Source: JAIUNP01 sp020161975
GTDB lineage: Bacteria > Pseudomonadota > Alphaproteobacteria > Rhizobiales > Beijerinckiaceae
DNA length: 64,000 bases
Assembly: GCA_036745275.1 (NCBI GenBank)
Contig: DAIOGK010000015.1
Location: forward strand, 21,322 to 85,321
Reading direction: 5' to 3'
Each line of letters begins with the position of its first letter. Within the stretch, counting starts at the first letter, position 1. Below, piece by piece: positions 17,975 to 27,100 of this stretch. Under the pieces are notes generated by a model that saw only the letters and a list, made by a program, of their open reading frames with translations, was not told where the DNA came from and did no database searches. Both the position numbers and the translations under genes were made by a program.

Positions 17975-18715
17975 TCAGAACGGCAGCAGCACGTCCAGTG
18001 CCTGCTGGCCATAGCGCGGCTGCTGCACATCGCTGATCTGGCCGCGCCCGCCATAGGAAATGCGGGCCTGGGCGATCTTGGTCGACTCGATGGTGTTGCC
18101 GGCCTCGATATCCTCGGGGCGAACGACGCCGGCGACGATCAGTTCCCGCACCTCGAAATTGACGCGGACTTCCTGTCGGCCCTCGATGACGAGATTGCCG
18201 TTGGGCAGCGTCTGGGTGACGATGGCGGCGATATCGGTTGCGAGTTGCTCCTGTCGCTTCACAGAGCCGGCGCCGTTGCTGGATGAGGAGGACGACCCTT
18301 TCACCAGAGCTTCCGGCCGCACCCCGTCCGACAGAATCTTTGAGAGTTGCTGCTCGGCGCCAAAGAAGGCTTCCGCGCCGAAATTCTCGCCATTCTGTCG
18401 GCTGCGCTGGGTGGAATTGTCGATCTTGGCGCTATCGGTGATGCGGACGCGGACAGTCAGGAGGTCGCCAACCTGCGCGGCGCGCTGATCCTTGAAGAAA
18501 GCGCGGGAGCCGGAACGCCACAGCGAATTGTTGGCGGTGGCGCGCGGCTGGAGCGGCGGCATCGGCATCTGCACCGGGCGATAGCCGGGCTGGGCGACCG
18601 GGTTTTCGATGGCCGAAAGGGGCGGGGCTTCGCCGATGCCTTTCAGCCGGTCAACGGCGGAACAGGCGGCCAGCGGCATGAGGAGAAGAACGCACAGCGG
18701 ACGGGCAGAGGACAT
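17975..18715 (-). CDS. flgH: Flagellar L-ring lipoprotein FlgH
   Basis: A 246-residue outer-membrane lipoprotein. The signal peptide ends in lipobox LAAC, acylated Cys at about residue 18. Hallmarks are SLWRSGSRAFFKDQRA, VGDLLTVRV and the C-terminal ISYGGRG. It forms the L-ring around the rod. A serine-rich stretch lies near the middle (KGSSSSSS). Last gene of the flgF-flgG-flgA-flgH unit; six bases separate it from flgA. Confidence 0.97.
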   Translation of the reverse strand: MSSARPLCVLLLMPLAACSAVDRLKGIGEAPPLSAIENPVAQPGYRPVQMPMPPLQPRATANNSLWRSGSRAFFKDQRAAQVGDLLTVRVRITDSAKIDNSTQRSRQNGENFGAEAFFGAEQQLSKILSDGVRPEALVKGSSSSSSNGAGSVKRQEQLATDIAAIVTQTLPNGNLVIEGRQEVRVNFEVRELIVAGVVRPEDIEAGNTIESTKIAQARISYGGRGQISDVQQPRYGQQALDVLLPF

Positions 18716-18721
18716 GGACGA

Positions 18722-19663
18722 TTACCGGGATGCAGAGGGGGCAGGATCGGACTTGGCACCGAGGCGGGCTGTGACCTCGCCATGGCCGGTGACGATGGTT
18801 TCAATGATGCGCTTGGAGACCGGGTTCATCACCGGGACGGTGGCGCCGAGCGGGCCGCCGGCCATGGCCTTTCCGCGCAGGGTGAGAGACAGGCCGGGCA
18901 TCGCGTAGCTGACGGTGACGGGCTGGTTCTTCTGTACGAGTTCGGGGCGCATCATATCCGGCTCGCGCAGGGGCTGGCCGGGCGCCAGCGCGCGACGGGC
19001 GATGCTGCCGGTGATCAGTGCCTCGTCCTGCACGATGCCTGCGGGCAGGCCGTGGCGCGGCAGGCGCTTCATCGCAAGATCCTGCGCGCCGATGACATCG
19101 CCGCGACCGATCGAGCGGGTGAGGACAGGCACCGCGGCCGTGAGGCTGGCAACGCCGCTGATTTCCTGGGACGATCCGTCCATATGGGCGGTGAAGCGCC
19201 CGGATTTTGGATCGAACGCGGCAATGGTGGCAGGGGTCAGGGGGCCATGCGCGGCAATGCGGATCGGGGCGGGCAGGGAGTCGAGGGTCAGTGCGGCATC
19301 GGCCAGTTCGCTGCTGCGCATCGTCAGCGCCTGGCGTACTGCGCCTTCGAGTTCCTCCTGCCCAAGGGTGCGTGCGGGGCGGCGCACCATCACCGCCTGC
19401 AAGCCCTTCGCATCGGGCACGGCAAGGCCAAGCTCGCGGGCGGCGGCGGCAATCCGGTCCACCCGGATCGAGCCAATCCCGCCAAGGTTGGGCGCGCGGA
19501 AGAGCGGGATCGCCGCATCCGGGCCGGCATCGGCGACAAGATCGCCGAAGCGCACAGTTTCGCCCGAAACGATGGCTTCTGCGCGCAACGCGGGCGCTTC
19601 GCCCGCAAGAGCGGGGGTGGCGCCAAGAAGTGCGAAAGCGAGGACAGTCGAAACAGTACGCAT
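18722..19663 (-). CDS. flgA: Flagellar P-ring assembly chaperone FlgA
   Basis: A 313-residue periplasmic protein with a signal peptide (first ~20 residues) and the C-terminal SAF-like domain recognisable by GDVIGAQDLAMKR, ARRALAPGQPLR and NQPVTVSY. It helps FlgI polymerise into the P-ring. AGGGGG lies six bases ahead of the ATG, inside the flgG stop region. It is longer than enteric FlgA, as is common for alphaproteobacteria with an added N-terminal domain. Confidence 0.94.
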   Translation of the reverse strand: MRTVSTVLAFALLGATPALAGEAPALRAEAIVSGETVRFGDLVADAGPDAAIPLFRAPNLGGIGSIRVDRIAAAARELGLAVPDAKGLQAVMVRRPARTLGQEELEGAVRQALTMRSSELADAALTLDSLPAPIRIAAHGPLTPATIAAFDPKSGRFTAHMDGSSQEISGVASLTAAVPVLTRSIGRGDVIGAQDLAMKRLPRHGLPAGIVQDEALITGSIARRALAPGQPLREPDMMRPELVQKNQPVTVSYAMPGLSLTLRGKAMAGGPLGATVPVMNPVSKRIIETIVTGHGEVTARLGAKSDPAPSASR

Positions 19664-19666
19664 GGA

Positions 19667-20458
19667 TTACCCCCTGAAGGCCTGGCTGGTGGCGTTCATC
19701 ATCTGGTCGGCGGCAGAAATGACCTTGGCGTTCATCTCGTAGGCGCGCTGGGCGGCAATCAGCGAGGCGATCTCGGTGACGGCGTTGACATTGGCTTCCT
19801 CAAGGTAGCCCTGCTGGAGCGAGCCATAACCTTCCGCGCCCGGGTTGGCGGTGAGGGCCGGGCCGGAACCGGCGGTTTCGACAAAAAGGTTGTCGCCGAT
19901 CGATTCAAGGCCCGTCTTGTTGACGAAGCGCGCCAGTTGGATCTGGCCAAGCTGCTGTGGCGCGACCTGCCCCGGCAGGGTGGCGCTGACCACACCCTGC
20001 GCCGAAATCGAAACGCTTTTCGCGTTATTCGGCACAGTGATGCCGGGATCGACGAGGTTTCCTTCCATCGTCACCAGCCGACCGTCCGCATCAAGTTCAA
20101 ACGAGCCGTCGCGGGTGTAGGCGGTGCGTCCGTCCGGCATCAGGATGCGGAAGAGGCCCTCGCCGCGGATGGCGATGTCGTAGGATTTTTCCGTGGGCGT
20201 AACGTTGCCCTGCCCCATCAGCCGGGGGGTGGCGACGGTCTTGACGCCGGAGCCGATGGAAATCCCCACCGGGATGATCGTGCCTTGATCGGAGGCAGGG
20301 GAGCCCGCGCGTTTCTGGGTTTCGTAGAGCAGGTCCTCGAAATGCACCCGCTGGCGTTTGAAGCCGGTGGTGCGCATGTTCGCGACGTTGTTGGAAATGA
20401 CCTGAACATTCATTTCCTGGGCCATCATGCCGGTGGAAGCGGTATAAAGAGCGCGCAT
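19667..20458 (-). CDS. flgG: Flagellar distal rod protein FlgG
   Basis: A 263-residue rod protein with VISNNVANMRTTGFKR near the N-terminus and the C-terminal IASLIAAQRAYEMNAKV. The length and both ends are standard for FlgG. The start is the ATG at 20458 (residues RALYTASTG), with AGGAC upstream; an upstream extension would overlap the end of flgF and is not typical. It follows flgF by 7 bp. Confidence 0.97.
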   Translation of the reverse strand: MRALYTASTGMMAQEMNVQVISNNVANMRTTGFKRQRVHFEDLLYETQKRAGSPASDQGTIIPVGISIGSGVKTVATPRLMGQGNVTPTEKSYDIAIRGEGLFRILMPDGRTAYTRDGSFELDADGRLVTMEGNLVDPGITVPNNAKSVSISAQGVVSATLPGQVAPQQLGQIQLARFVNKTGLESIGDNLFVETAGSGPALTANPGAEGYGSLQQGYLEEANVNAVTEIASLIAAQRAYEMNAKVISAADQMMNATSQAFRG

Positions 20459-20465
20459 GGGGTCC

Positions 20466-21206
20466 TCAGGCAGCTTCGGCGAGGCGGGAGAGGGTGGAGC
20501 GGCGCATCTCATCGGTGCGCTGGAGCATCTGGGCGAGCGAACCGTAGGAGCGGTTCAACTCGATCAGCCGGGAGATTTCTGCGGTCGGGTTGACGTTCGA
20601 GCGTTCCAGCGCCCCGGACTCCAGCCGTGTTCCTGCCGGTGCGGGGCCGACGGGGCGCATCGCCCGGTAAAGATTGCCGCCCGCGTTCTCGAACACCTGC
20701 GGGTTTGAAGCATCGACAAGCCGCAGCTTTCCGCGCGGCCCCTGCGCCGTGGAGAGCGTGCCGTCGGCGGCGATGCGGATATCGCCGTCGCTGGGAGAAA
20801 AGGTCACCGGGCCCTGATCGGTCAGGACCGGGTGGCCGGAATGGGTAACCAGCGTGCCCTGTGCGTTCAGAACCAGCGCGCCGTCGCGGGTGTAGCGCTC
20901 GCCGGCCGGGGTCGAGATTGCGATCAAAGCCGGGCCGCGCAACGCGACATCGAGTGGATTTCCCGTCTGTTCGATGGCGCCGCCAGACATATCGAGGATG
21001 CCCGCATCATCTGCCACATAGGAAAGCTTGCGCTGGCCGGCGCGCATCGTGTCGGCGCTTGCCACGGGCATCAGATACTCCATGAAGGTGCCGCCCCGAC
21101 GCTTGAAGCCTGTGGTTGTAACGTTTGCGACGTTGTTGGCGATGACATCGAGTTCGCGCCGCATCGTGACCTGACGCGACAAGCCGATCAGCAAGGTGTT
21201 GTTCAT
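20466..21206 (-). CDS. flgF: Flagellar proximal rod protein FlgF
   Basis: A 246-residue rod protein. The N-terminal IANNVANVTTTGFKR and C-terminal RLIELNRSYGSLAQML motifs place it in the FlgF group, and it precedes flgG as expected. Start at ATG 21206. It is the first gene of the minus-strand rod/ring unit and divergent from fliL; the 229-bp region between is AT-rich and presumably holds both promoters. Confidence 0.94.
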   Translation of the reverse strand: MNNTLLIGLSRQVTMRRELDVIANNVANVTTTGFKRRGGTFMEYLMPVASADTMRAGQRKLSYVADDAGILDMSGGAIEQTGNPLDVALRGPALIAISTPAGERYTRDGALVLNAQGTLVTHSGHPVLTDQGPVTFSPSDGDIRIAADGTLSTAQGPRGKLRLVDASNPQVFENAGGNLYRAMRPVGPAPAGTRLESGALERSNVNPTAEISRLIELNRSYGSLAQMLQRTDEMRRSTLSRLAEAA

Positions 21207-21375
21207 GATGGGGCTCCCGGTTTCTGATGCACGTAATCGGGACGTTTCAAATCGCGTGCCAAATTTTATATTGTTTAAAAACAATATGTTAATCGAGAAA
21301 CCGTATTCGGGTTACCACCGGAGGCGGCGGCAGCTTGTGACCATGCGGCAGGAATTGCCCAGTTGGTCCCTGGCG

Positions 21376-21391
21376 GTAACGATTTGGTAAC
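21376..21391. promoter_or_regulatory. Degenerate CtrA-like box in the flgF/fliL divergent region
   Basis: GTAA at 21376-21379 and GTAAC at 21387-21391, seven bases apart, 45 bp before the fliL start. The core ACGATTTGGT is also found in the weaker flgB box at 29365-29374. Each half-site has one mismatch to TTAA. Confidence 0.4.
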
Positions 21392-21435
21392 CCAATCACG
21401 CCAGAGTGCGGAGAAATACAACCTGAAGTAGAGAC

Positions 21436-21918
21436 ATGTCCAAACCCAAAACCCCAGGCAAGGATGGCGGAGACGGCGCGGAGGCGCCCGCCGGCAAGTC
21501 GAAGAAGATGCTGCTGATCGGCGGCGTCGCGGTGCTTCTGCTGGGGGGGGGTGGCGGCTTCTACTTCTACAAATCCAAGACGGCGGTGAAGGTCGAGCCC
21601 AAGAAGGTCGCCGTGTTTGTCGACCTGCCGGAAATGACGGTGAACCTGTCGCATACGCCGGGCACGGACAGACAATCCTTTCTCAGGCTGAAAGTATCGC
21701 TTGAACTCGCCGATCAGAAGACGCAAGCCGAGGTGCAGCCGGTTCTGCCGCGCATCCAGGATAATTTTCAGGTCTTCCTGCGCGAATTGCGGGTTTCCGA
21801 TCTCGAAGGATCGGCCGGGTTCTTCCGACTGAAAGAGGAGCTTCTGCGCCGCACGAATGCGGCAGTGCATCCGGCGCGGGTGGAAGCGGTTCTCTTCAAG
21901 GATGTGCTGGTGCAGTGA
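21436..21918 (+). CDS. fliL: Flagellar basal-body protein FliL
   Basis: A 160-residue inner-membrane protein: a Lys/Gly-rich cytoplasmic start (residues 1-28), one transmembrane helix at about 29-49 (MLLIGGVAVLLLGGG), and a periplasmic domain with DLPEMTVNLS, FLRLKVSLEL and the C-terminal VLFKDVLVQ. FliL surrounds the stator and supports torque. First gene of the operon; its stop overlaps the fliM start region (one base gap). Confidence 0.95.
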   Translation: MSKPKTPGKDGGDGAEAPAGKSKKMLLIGGVAVLLLGGGGGFYFYKSKTAVKVEPKKVAVFVDLPEMTVNLSHTPGTDRQSFLRLKVSLELADQKTQAEVQPVLPRIQDNFQVFLRELRVSDLEGSAGFFRLKEELLRRTNAAVHPARVEAVLFKDVLVQ

Positions 21919-21919
21919 C

Positions 21920-22858
21920 ATGAGCCAGGCAGAACGCAACAGTGGCAGGGTTGTGCTGGCGGAAAATCCGGTTGAACGCCGGCAAGCGAGCGACGCCCCC
22001 ATGGCGGCGCATCTGGCGTTGCCTGTGCTCGACCAGCTTGTGAAGGAGTGGGCGCCCGCCTTCATGGCGCGGCTGGAAGCGATCTGGGGTGTGCGCCTTG
22101 ATGTCAGCCTGCAACCGCTCGCGCCGATGCGTCTGACGGGGGCCGTGCAGAGCCTTGAAGGAATGCAGGGCGGGCTGGTCCGATGTGGCGAGAGCCGAAT
22201 GCCGGCCTTCATCGCGCTCTGTCGCAATGCGGTGTTCGGCCTGACCGATTGCGCGCTCGGGGGGCCAGGGCGAGCGGCGCCCGAAGCCGCGCTGACCCGG
22301 GCCATCACGCCGGTGGAAGCCAGCATTTCACAGGGCGTGGTGGTTCATGCCCTGGAGAGCCTGACGGGCGTACTGGCGCCGGCTGTGCCGTTTCCGATGG
22401 CGTTCAGCCGCTGGATCCAGCAGGATGACGAGAGCCTGAAAGTACGGTCGGGCGATATGGCGCTGGTGCTCACGCTGGCGCTGGCGCTGCCTGCCGGCGC
22501 GGGCAATCTGAAACTGGTGTTGCCGATGCCGGTGCTGGAGCCGATCCGGCCCTGCCTTGCGGGCACCTATCCGGGCGCGGATTTCGGGACCGATCCGGTT
22601 TGGAGAAGCCATCTGGCGCGCGCGGTGCAGAGTTCCACCACGCGCTTTGAGGTCGTGCTTGGGGAGACGAGCCAGCCGCTGTCGCTGGTGCGCGGGCTTG
22701 CAGTCGGCGATACGCTTACCTTCGATCTCGATGCCGACCCCGTAGTGTCGTTGGCCGTAGATGAGGTGGTGGTGGCCAGGGGGCGATTGGGGCAGGCCAA
22801 TGGCCGTGTTGCCTTCCGCTTTGAAACACCGGCGGGCGTCGTGAAGGAGCAGCCGTAA
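21920..22858 (+). CDS. fliM: Divergent flagellar motor switch protein FliM
   Basis: A 312-residue protein after fliL, where fliM sits in alphaproteobacteria. The C-terminal part (residues about 225-300: VVLGETSQPLSLVRGLAVGDTL, ARGRLGQANGRVAFRF in pieces) is a SpoA/FliN-type C-ring domain and the centre resembles the FliM middle domain. The N-terminal LSQDEIDALL-type CheY-binding peptide of classical FliM is not visible; the protein opens with QAERNSGRVVLAEN. Identification rests on the SpoA domain and the gene order. It overlaps the next gene by one base (TAATG). Confidence 0.75.
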   Translation: MSQAERNSGRVVLAENPVERRQASDAPMAAHLALPVLDQLVKEWAPAFMARLEAIWGVRLDVSLQPLAPMRLTGAVQSLEGMQGGLVRCGESRMPAFIALCRNAVFGLTDCALGGPGRAAPEAALTRAITPVEASISQGVVVHALESLTGVLAPAVPFPMAFSRWIQQDDESLKVRSGDMALVLTLALALPAGAGNLKLVLPMPVLEPIRPCLAGTYPGADFGTDPVWRSHLARAVQSSTTRFEVVLGETSQPLSLVRGLAVGDTLTFDLDADPVVSLAVDEVVVARGRLGQANGRVAFRFETPAGVVKEQP

Positions 22859-23202
22859 TGAGCAACATGATGGCTTTTGCGCTTGAAGCTCTGGTGGCGG
22901 GCCTGCTCATCATTGCGATCATCTTTTGCGCGCGGCTCGACCGCCGGCTTCAGCGGATGCGGCTCGATGAAGCTGACATGCGCAAGACGGTTGCCGATCT
23001 TGCCACTGCAACCGAACGCGCGGAACGAGCCGTCGCTCTTTTGCGTGCGGCCATCGACGAATGTGATGACGCCCTCGCCGACCGGCTGCGCAGCGCCGAA
23101 CGCCAGTCGCAGCAACTCGCCGAAAAGGTGAAGGCTGGCAGCGAGGTGATGGCACAGATCAGCCGGATTGTTTCAGCCGGGCGGACCGGAGCCGCCGCAT
23201 GA
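22858..23202 (+). CDS. Flagellar-operon membrane/coiled-coil protein, DUF6468-like
   Basis: A 114-residue protein: one transmembrane helix near the N-terminus (residues about 5-24, ALEALVAGLLIIAIIF) followed by a long cytoplasmic coiled coil (about 25-105). Its shape and place between fliM and the MotE-like gene match the DUF6468 proteins of alphaproteobacteria; function unknown. It starts one base inside the fliM stop and overlaps the next start by four bases, so translational coupling is likely. Confidence 0.75.
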   Translation: MSNMMAFALEALVAGLLIIAIIFCARLDRRLQRMRLDEADMRKTVADLATATERAERAVALLRAAIDECDDALADRLRSAERQSQQLAEKVKAGSEVMAQISRIVSAGRTGAAA

Positions 23203-24044
23203 GCCGCACCGCAGCCGCGCGCCGGATCCGGCCCCGTCTGCTGCCGGTTGTGATCAGCGCCGGGATGGGGCTGCTGCTGCTGAAAGTGCTGGGACTGGTG
23301 ACGCAGGGCAGCTACCAGTTGCCGCACGGCACAACAGAGTATCGGGAATTTGGCAGGGTACTGACCGGGCCGCGCAGTTCGACCGGCGGTCATGGCATGC
23401 GTGCTTTTGACAGCGATGTGACCGGATCGGTGCCGCCCAAGAGCAACGAGGCGGCAGAAAAGGACGCCGCGAAAAAGCCCGACAAGCCGCAGGAGGCTGC
23501 TGGTGGCAAGCCGCCTGAAAAGGTGGAGGCGAGCCAGCCCCTGCCGTCAACGGCACGCATGGCGCCGGCCGAAAGGGCGGTTCTTGAAAAGCTTGGCGAG
23601 CGGCGCCAGCATCTCGAAGACCGGTCGCGCGAACTCGACATGCGGGAGAATCTGATCCGTTCTGCGGAAAAACTGGTCGATGATCGCCTTGAAGAACTGC
23701 GCACGCTGGAAGCCCGGCAGGATGCCAGCAAGAAAGCGCGGCAGGAGGTCAGCGGCGCCATGAAATCCCTCGTCGTGATGTACGAGGCGATGAAGCCGCG
23801 CGATGCGGCGCGCGTGTTCGAGAAGATGGATCAGCGGATGCTGGCCCCGCTCGCCCGGCAGATGAATCCACGTAAACTCTCCGAAGTGCTGGCGCTGATG
23901 TCTCCCGAAGCGGCAGAAAAGCTGACCGCGTCCCTGATGCGCGCCGATGGCGAGGCAGCGCCGATCGTACAGAGCGCGCCGCGGCAACCGGAGATCGAGG
24001 AACTGCCGCGCGTTTCGCCTGATGGCATTGCACCCAAAAATTGA
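23199..24044 (+). CDS. MotE-like motility protein (MgtE N-domain)
   Basis: A 281-residue protein. An N-terminal transmembrane segment (residues about 14-36) precedes a Lys/Pro/Ala-rich periplasmic linker, a coiled coil (about 125-185), and a compact helical domain with KPRDAARVFEKMDQRM and VLALMSPEAAEKLTASL, the MgtE-N/FliG-like repeat. In Sinorhizobium MotE is the periplasmic chaperone of MotC. The gene starts with ATGA overlap to the previous one. MotA/B/C are not in the window. Confidence 0.8.
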   Translation: MSRTAAARRIRPRLLPVVISAGMGLLLLKVLGLVTQGSYQLPHGTTEYREFGRVLTGPRSSTGGHGMRAFDSDVTGSVPPKSNEAAEKDAAKKPDKPQEAAGGKPPEKVEASQPLPSTARMAPAERAVLEKLGERRQHLEDRSRELDMRENLIRSAEKLVDDRLEELRTLEARQDASKKARQEVSGAMKSLVVMYEAMKPRDAARVFEKMDQRMLAPLARQMNPRKLSEVLALMSPEAAEKLTASLMRADGEAAPIVQSAPRQPEIEELPRVSPDGIAPKN

Positions 24045-24108
24045 GCAATAAAAAAATTACAATCAAAAGTTATCTTTGTGCGTCCCAGGTTTCGGGGTGG
24101 GTGGATTG

Positions 24109-27100
24109 GTGTTGCGTTCAGGTTGCGTCTGTTTTCGTCGGTGGGCCGTTCTGGCTTGTGCTCTCGCGTTCTGGCTAGGTCTGCCAGAGGCTGCGTGGGC
24201 GCAGGCGGTTGCGACCGTGGTGGCGCGGGCTGAAAAGGGCTTCGGGCGCATCGCGCTTACCTTTCCCGAGCCGGTGGGCATGAGTGCGCGGGTGACAGGC
24301 GGCGTCCTGGTCCTCTCTTTCGATCGGGAAGTGAAGGTGCCGGTCGAGGTGATTTCGGCTCGGCTGCCGGGGTATATTGCCGCCGCGCGTCTCGACCCGG
24401 ACAGCCGTTCCTTGCGCTTTGCGCTGGTGCAGGCGCTGCGTGCCGACGTCAAGGATGCGGCAGAGACGATGTATCTCGACCTGCTGCCGCAAAGCTGGCG
24501 GGGGGCGCCGCCGCCGCTTCCGCCCGAGGTTGCCGCTGAACTGGCCAAACGGGCGCGGGTTGCGCGGGAGGCAGCCGCTGAGCCCATGCGCGTCGAGGTT
24601 CCGCCACCACAGCTTGTGGTCGATACGGCGGAGAGCGACACGCGGCGACGCATCGTGTTCCGCCTGCCCAGCGATGTGCGGGGGAAACTGGATCAGGCCG
24701 AAGCAGTCTACAAACTGACATTCTCTGGACCGGTGACGATTGATCCACAGCGTCTGCGCAGTGATCTTGCCAATCTTGTCAGCGACCTGGAGATCAATCA
24801 GGGGCAAATCAGCTTTCGGGCGCCCGATGCGGTGCGGGTTGAAGGCGTGGCTGAGGAGAGGGCCTTTGTCGTCGATCTGCTGAAGCCGGCGCCGCCGGTG
24901 GCCACCCTGCCACCCGCTGCGCCGCCGCCTCCCCCCCCCTCTGTGGCGCAGCCCGCATCCCCGCCTGCGGCGTCCATGCCTGCTGCGCCGGAGACGGCGG
25001 CGGGCGCGCGTGCTTCGTCAGCGGTGACGCCGTCCGCATCATCCCCGGTGCCCCCGACGTCCGGGCGCGTACCGCAGACCCTGCGCATTGTGGCAGGCGT
25101 CGAAGGTGAGCGCCTGACGCTTTCGCTTCAGCCGGCGCTGCCGCTGGCTGTGTTCGAGCGGGGCGATGCGCTCTGGCTTGTGGCGCGCGGAACCCGGGCC
25201 ATCCAGGCGCCGCGCCATGATGATGCGTTAAAGTCCTGGGTCGCCAGCATCGACAGTCAGCAGAATGACGGCTGGAGTTACCTGCGCCTCGGGTTGGTCA
25301 AGCGCGGATTGGTGGCTATCGCTGTGAATGATGCGGGGTGGGCGGTGACGCTGGGCCCCGATGTTGCCAATGGTGGGCAGGTTCTCCATGCCCGGACGGT
25401 GGCAGGTAATGATGGCCGGAGGCGGCTCGAAGCCGTCGCGGCAGGTGCGGCCGAACCGATCCTGTTCGACGATCCGGAATTTGGCGACCGTCTCCTGATT
25501 GCACCGATGGCGGCTCCTGTCCGGATGGTTGCGCAACGCCAGCGCTATGCCGAGTTTGAACTTTTGCCGACGGTGCAAGGGGTGGCCGTACTGCCGGCGG
25601 CAGAAGATCTTCGCCTCGATGTCGCGCTGGACCGGTTGCGCATCAGCCGGCCCGATGGGCTTGCCCTCTCCGACGATGCGCCGGTGGTGGCAGAGCGCCC
25701 GGCCGAAGGTGGTGGCACGTTGATCAATGCAGCGCAGTGGACCGATGATGCCAAGGGATCGACGCGCGAGGGTGCGCGCCACTGGTTGCGGGTCGCGGCT
25801 GATGCGCCGCAGCGCGGGCGCACGGTGCCACGGCTGAGGCTGAGCGCATTCTATCTTGCCAACAGCCTTGTCGAGGAAGCCCTTGGCGTCCTCCAGACAA
25901 TTGCCCGGGAAGATGCGGCGGTGGCGTCAAGCCGCGAGGTGGCCTTTCTGACCGGGCTGGCGGCGGCACAGCGCGGCGAACTCGACCAAGCCATGAAAGC
26001 TTTCGCCCATCCCGGTGTTGCGCTGGAGCCGGAGGGCATTCTCTGGCGTGGCTTTGTGGAAGCGCGTCAGGGCAAGTTCGGACCGGCGCTTGCCAGTTTC
26101 CGGCAGTCGCTCCAGATGCTCGAACAGATGCCCGAAGTGCTTCAGGCGCTGCTCCGGCCAGCGGTCATCGAGGCGGCCATCGCGGGTGGCGATACCTACC
26201 TTGCCGGCCAGCAACTCGGCGCCATCGAGCGGATGGACGGTCAATATCGCGATCTTTCAGAGGTTTCACTGCTGGCCGGTCGGATTGCCGAGGCGTCGGG
26301 TTCGAGCGAGCAGGCACTCGCGGCCTATCGCGTGGCTGCGGCTTCCCCGAACCGGCGTGTGGAGGCCGAAGCACGGCTTGGCATGGCGCTGATGCATCTG
26401 GCGCGCGGCGATGTTAAGCCCGAAGCCGAGGAAGCGGAGCTTGAAACGATCGGCATGATCTGGCGCGGCGGGCCGGTGGAGGTTCGCGCGCGGGCACAGC
26501 TTGCCGAGTTGAAGGTGCAGCGCGGGGAATGGCGCGATGCCTTTGCACAGGTGCGGCGGGCGGTGGAGATTCTTCCCGATCACCCGGTGACCCGCGCCAT
26601 GCAGGCGGAAGCCTCGCGCCGGTTTTCGCGGCTGTTTACAGATGGGCGATCCCATAAACTGGACAAGGTTCAGGCCTTGGCGATCTTCGATGAATTCCGC
26701 TGGCTCATTCCTCCGGGCACGGAGGGCGACGAAATCGTCGGGCTGCTGGCTGAGCGGCTCTACGATCTCGACCTGATCGATCAGGCCGCCGATCTGCTTC
26801 AGTACCAGGTGGTGCATCGCCTGACGGGTCAGGCGCGCGCGCGCACCGCGACGCGGCTGGCCCTGATCCAGCTTGCCAATCGCAAACCGCAGAAGGCCCT
26901 GGCCGCTCTGCGGCAATCCCGGCTCGCGAGCCTGCCGGATGACGAACGGCAAGCGCGGCTGTTCATCGAGGCGCGAGCGCAGTCGGAACTGTCGCGAGGT
27001 GATCTTGCGCTGGAACTCATTGCCGCCGAAACCGGGGCCGATGCCGAACGGCTGCGCGCTGATATTCACTGGCGGGCAAAGCGGTGGCGCGAAGCGGCGG

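Noticed and set aside
18347..20593. Plus-strand open frame of 748 codons
   Set aside because: Runs antisense across flgH, flgA and flgG, all of which are well supported; the translation has no family features.
21272..21292. TTAA...TTAA pair in the fliL/flgF region as a CtrA site
   Set aside because: Ten bases, not seven, separate the half-sites.
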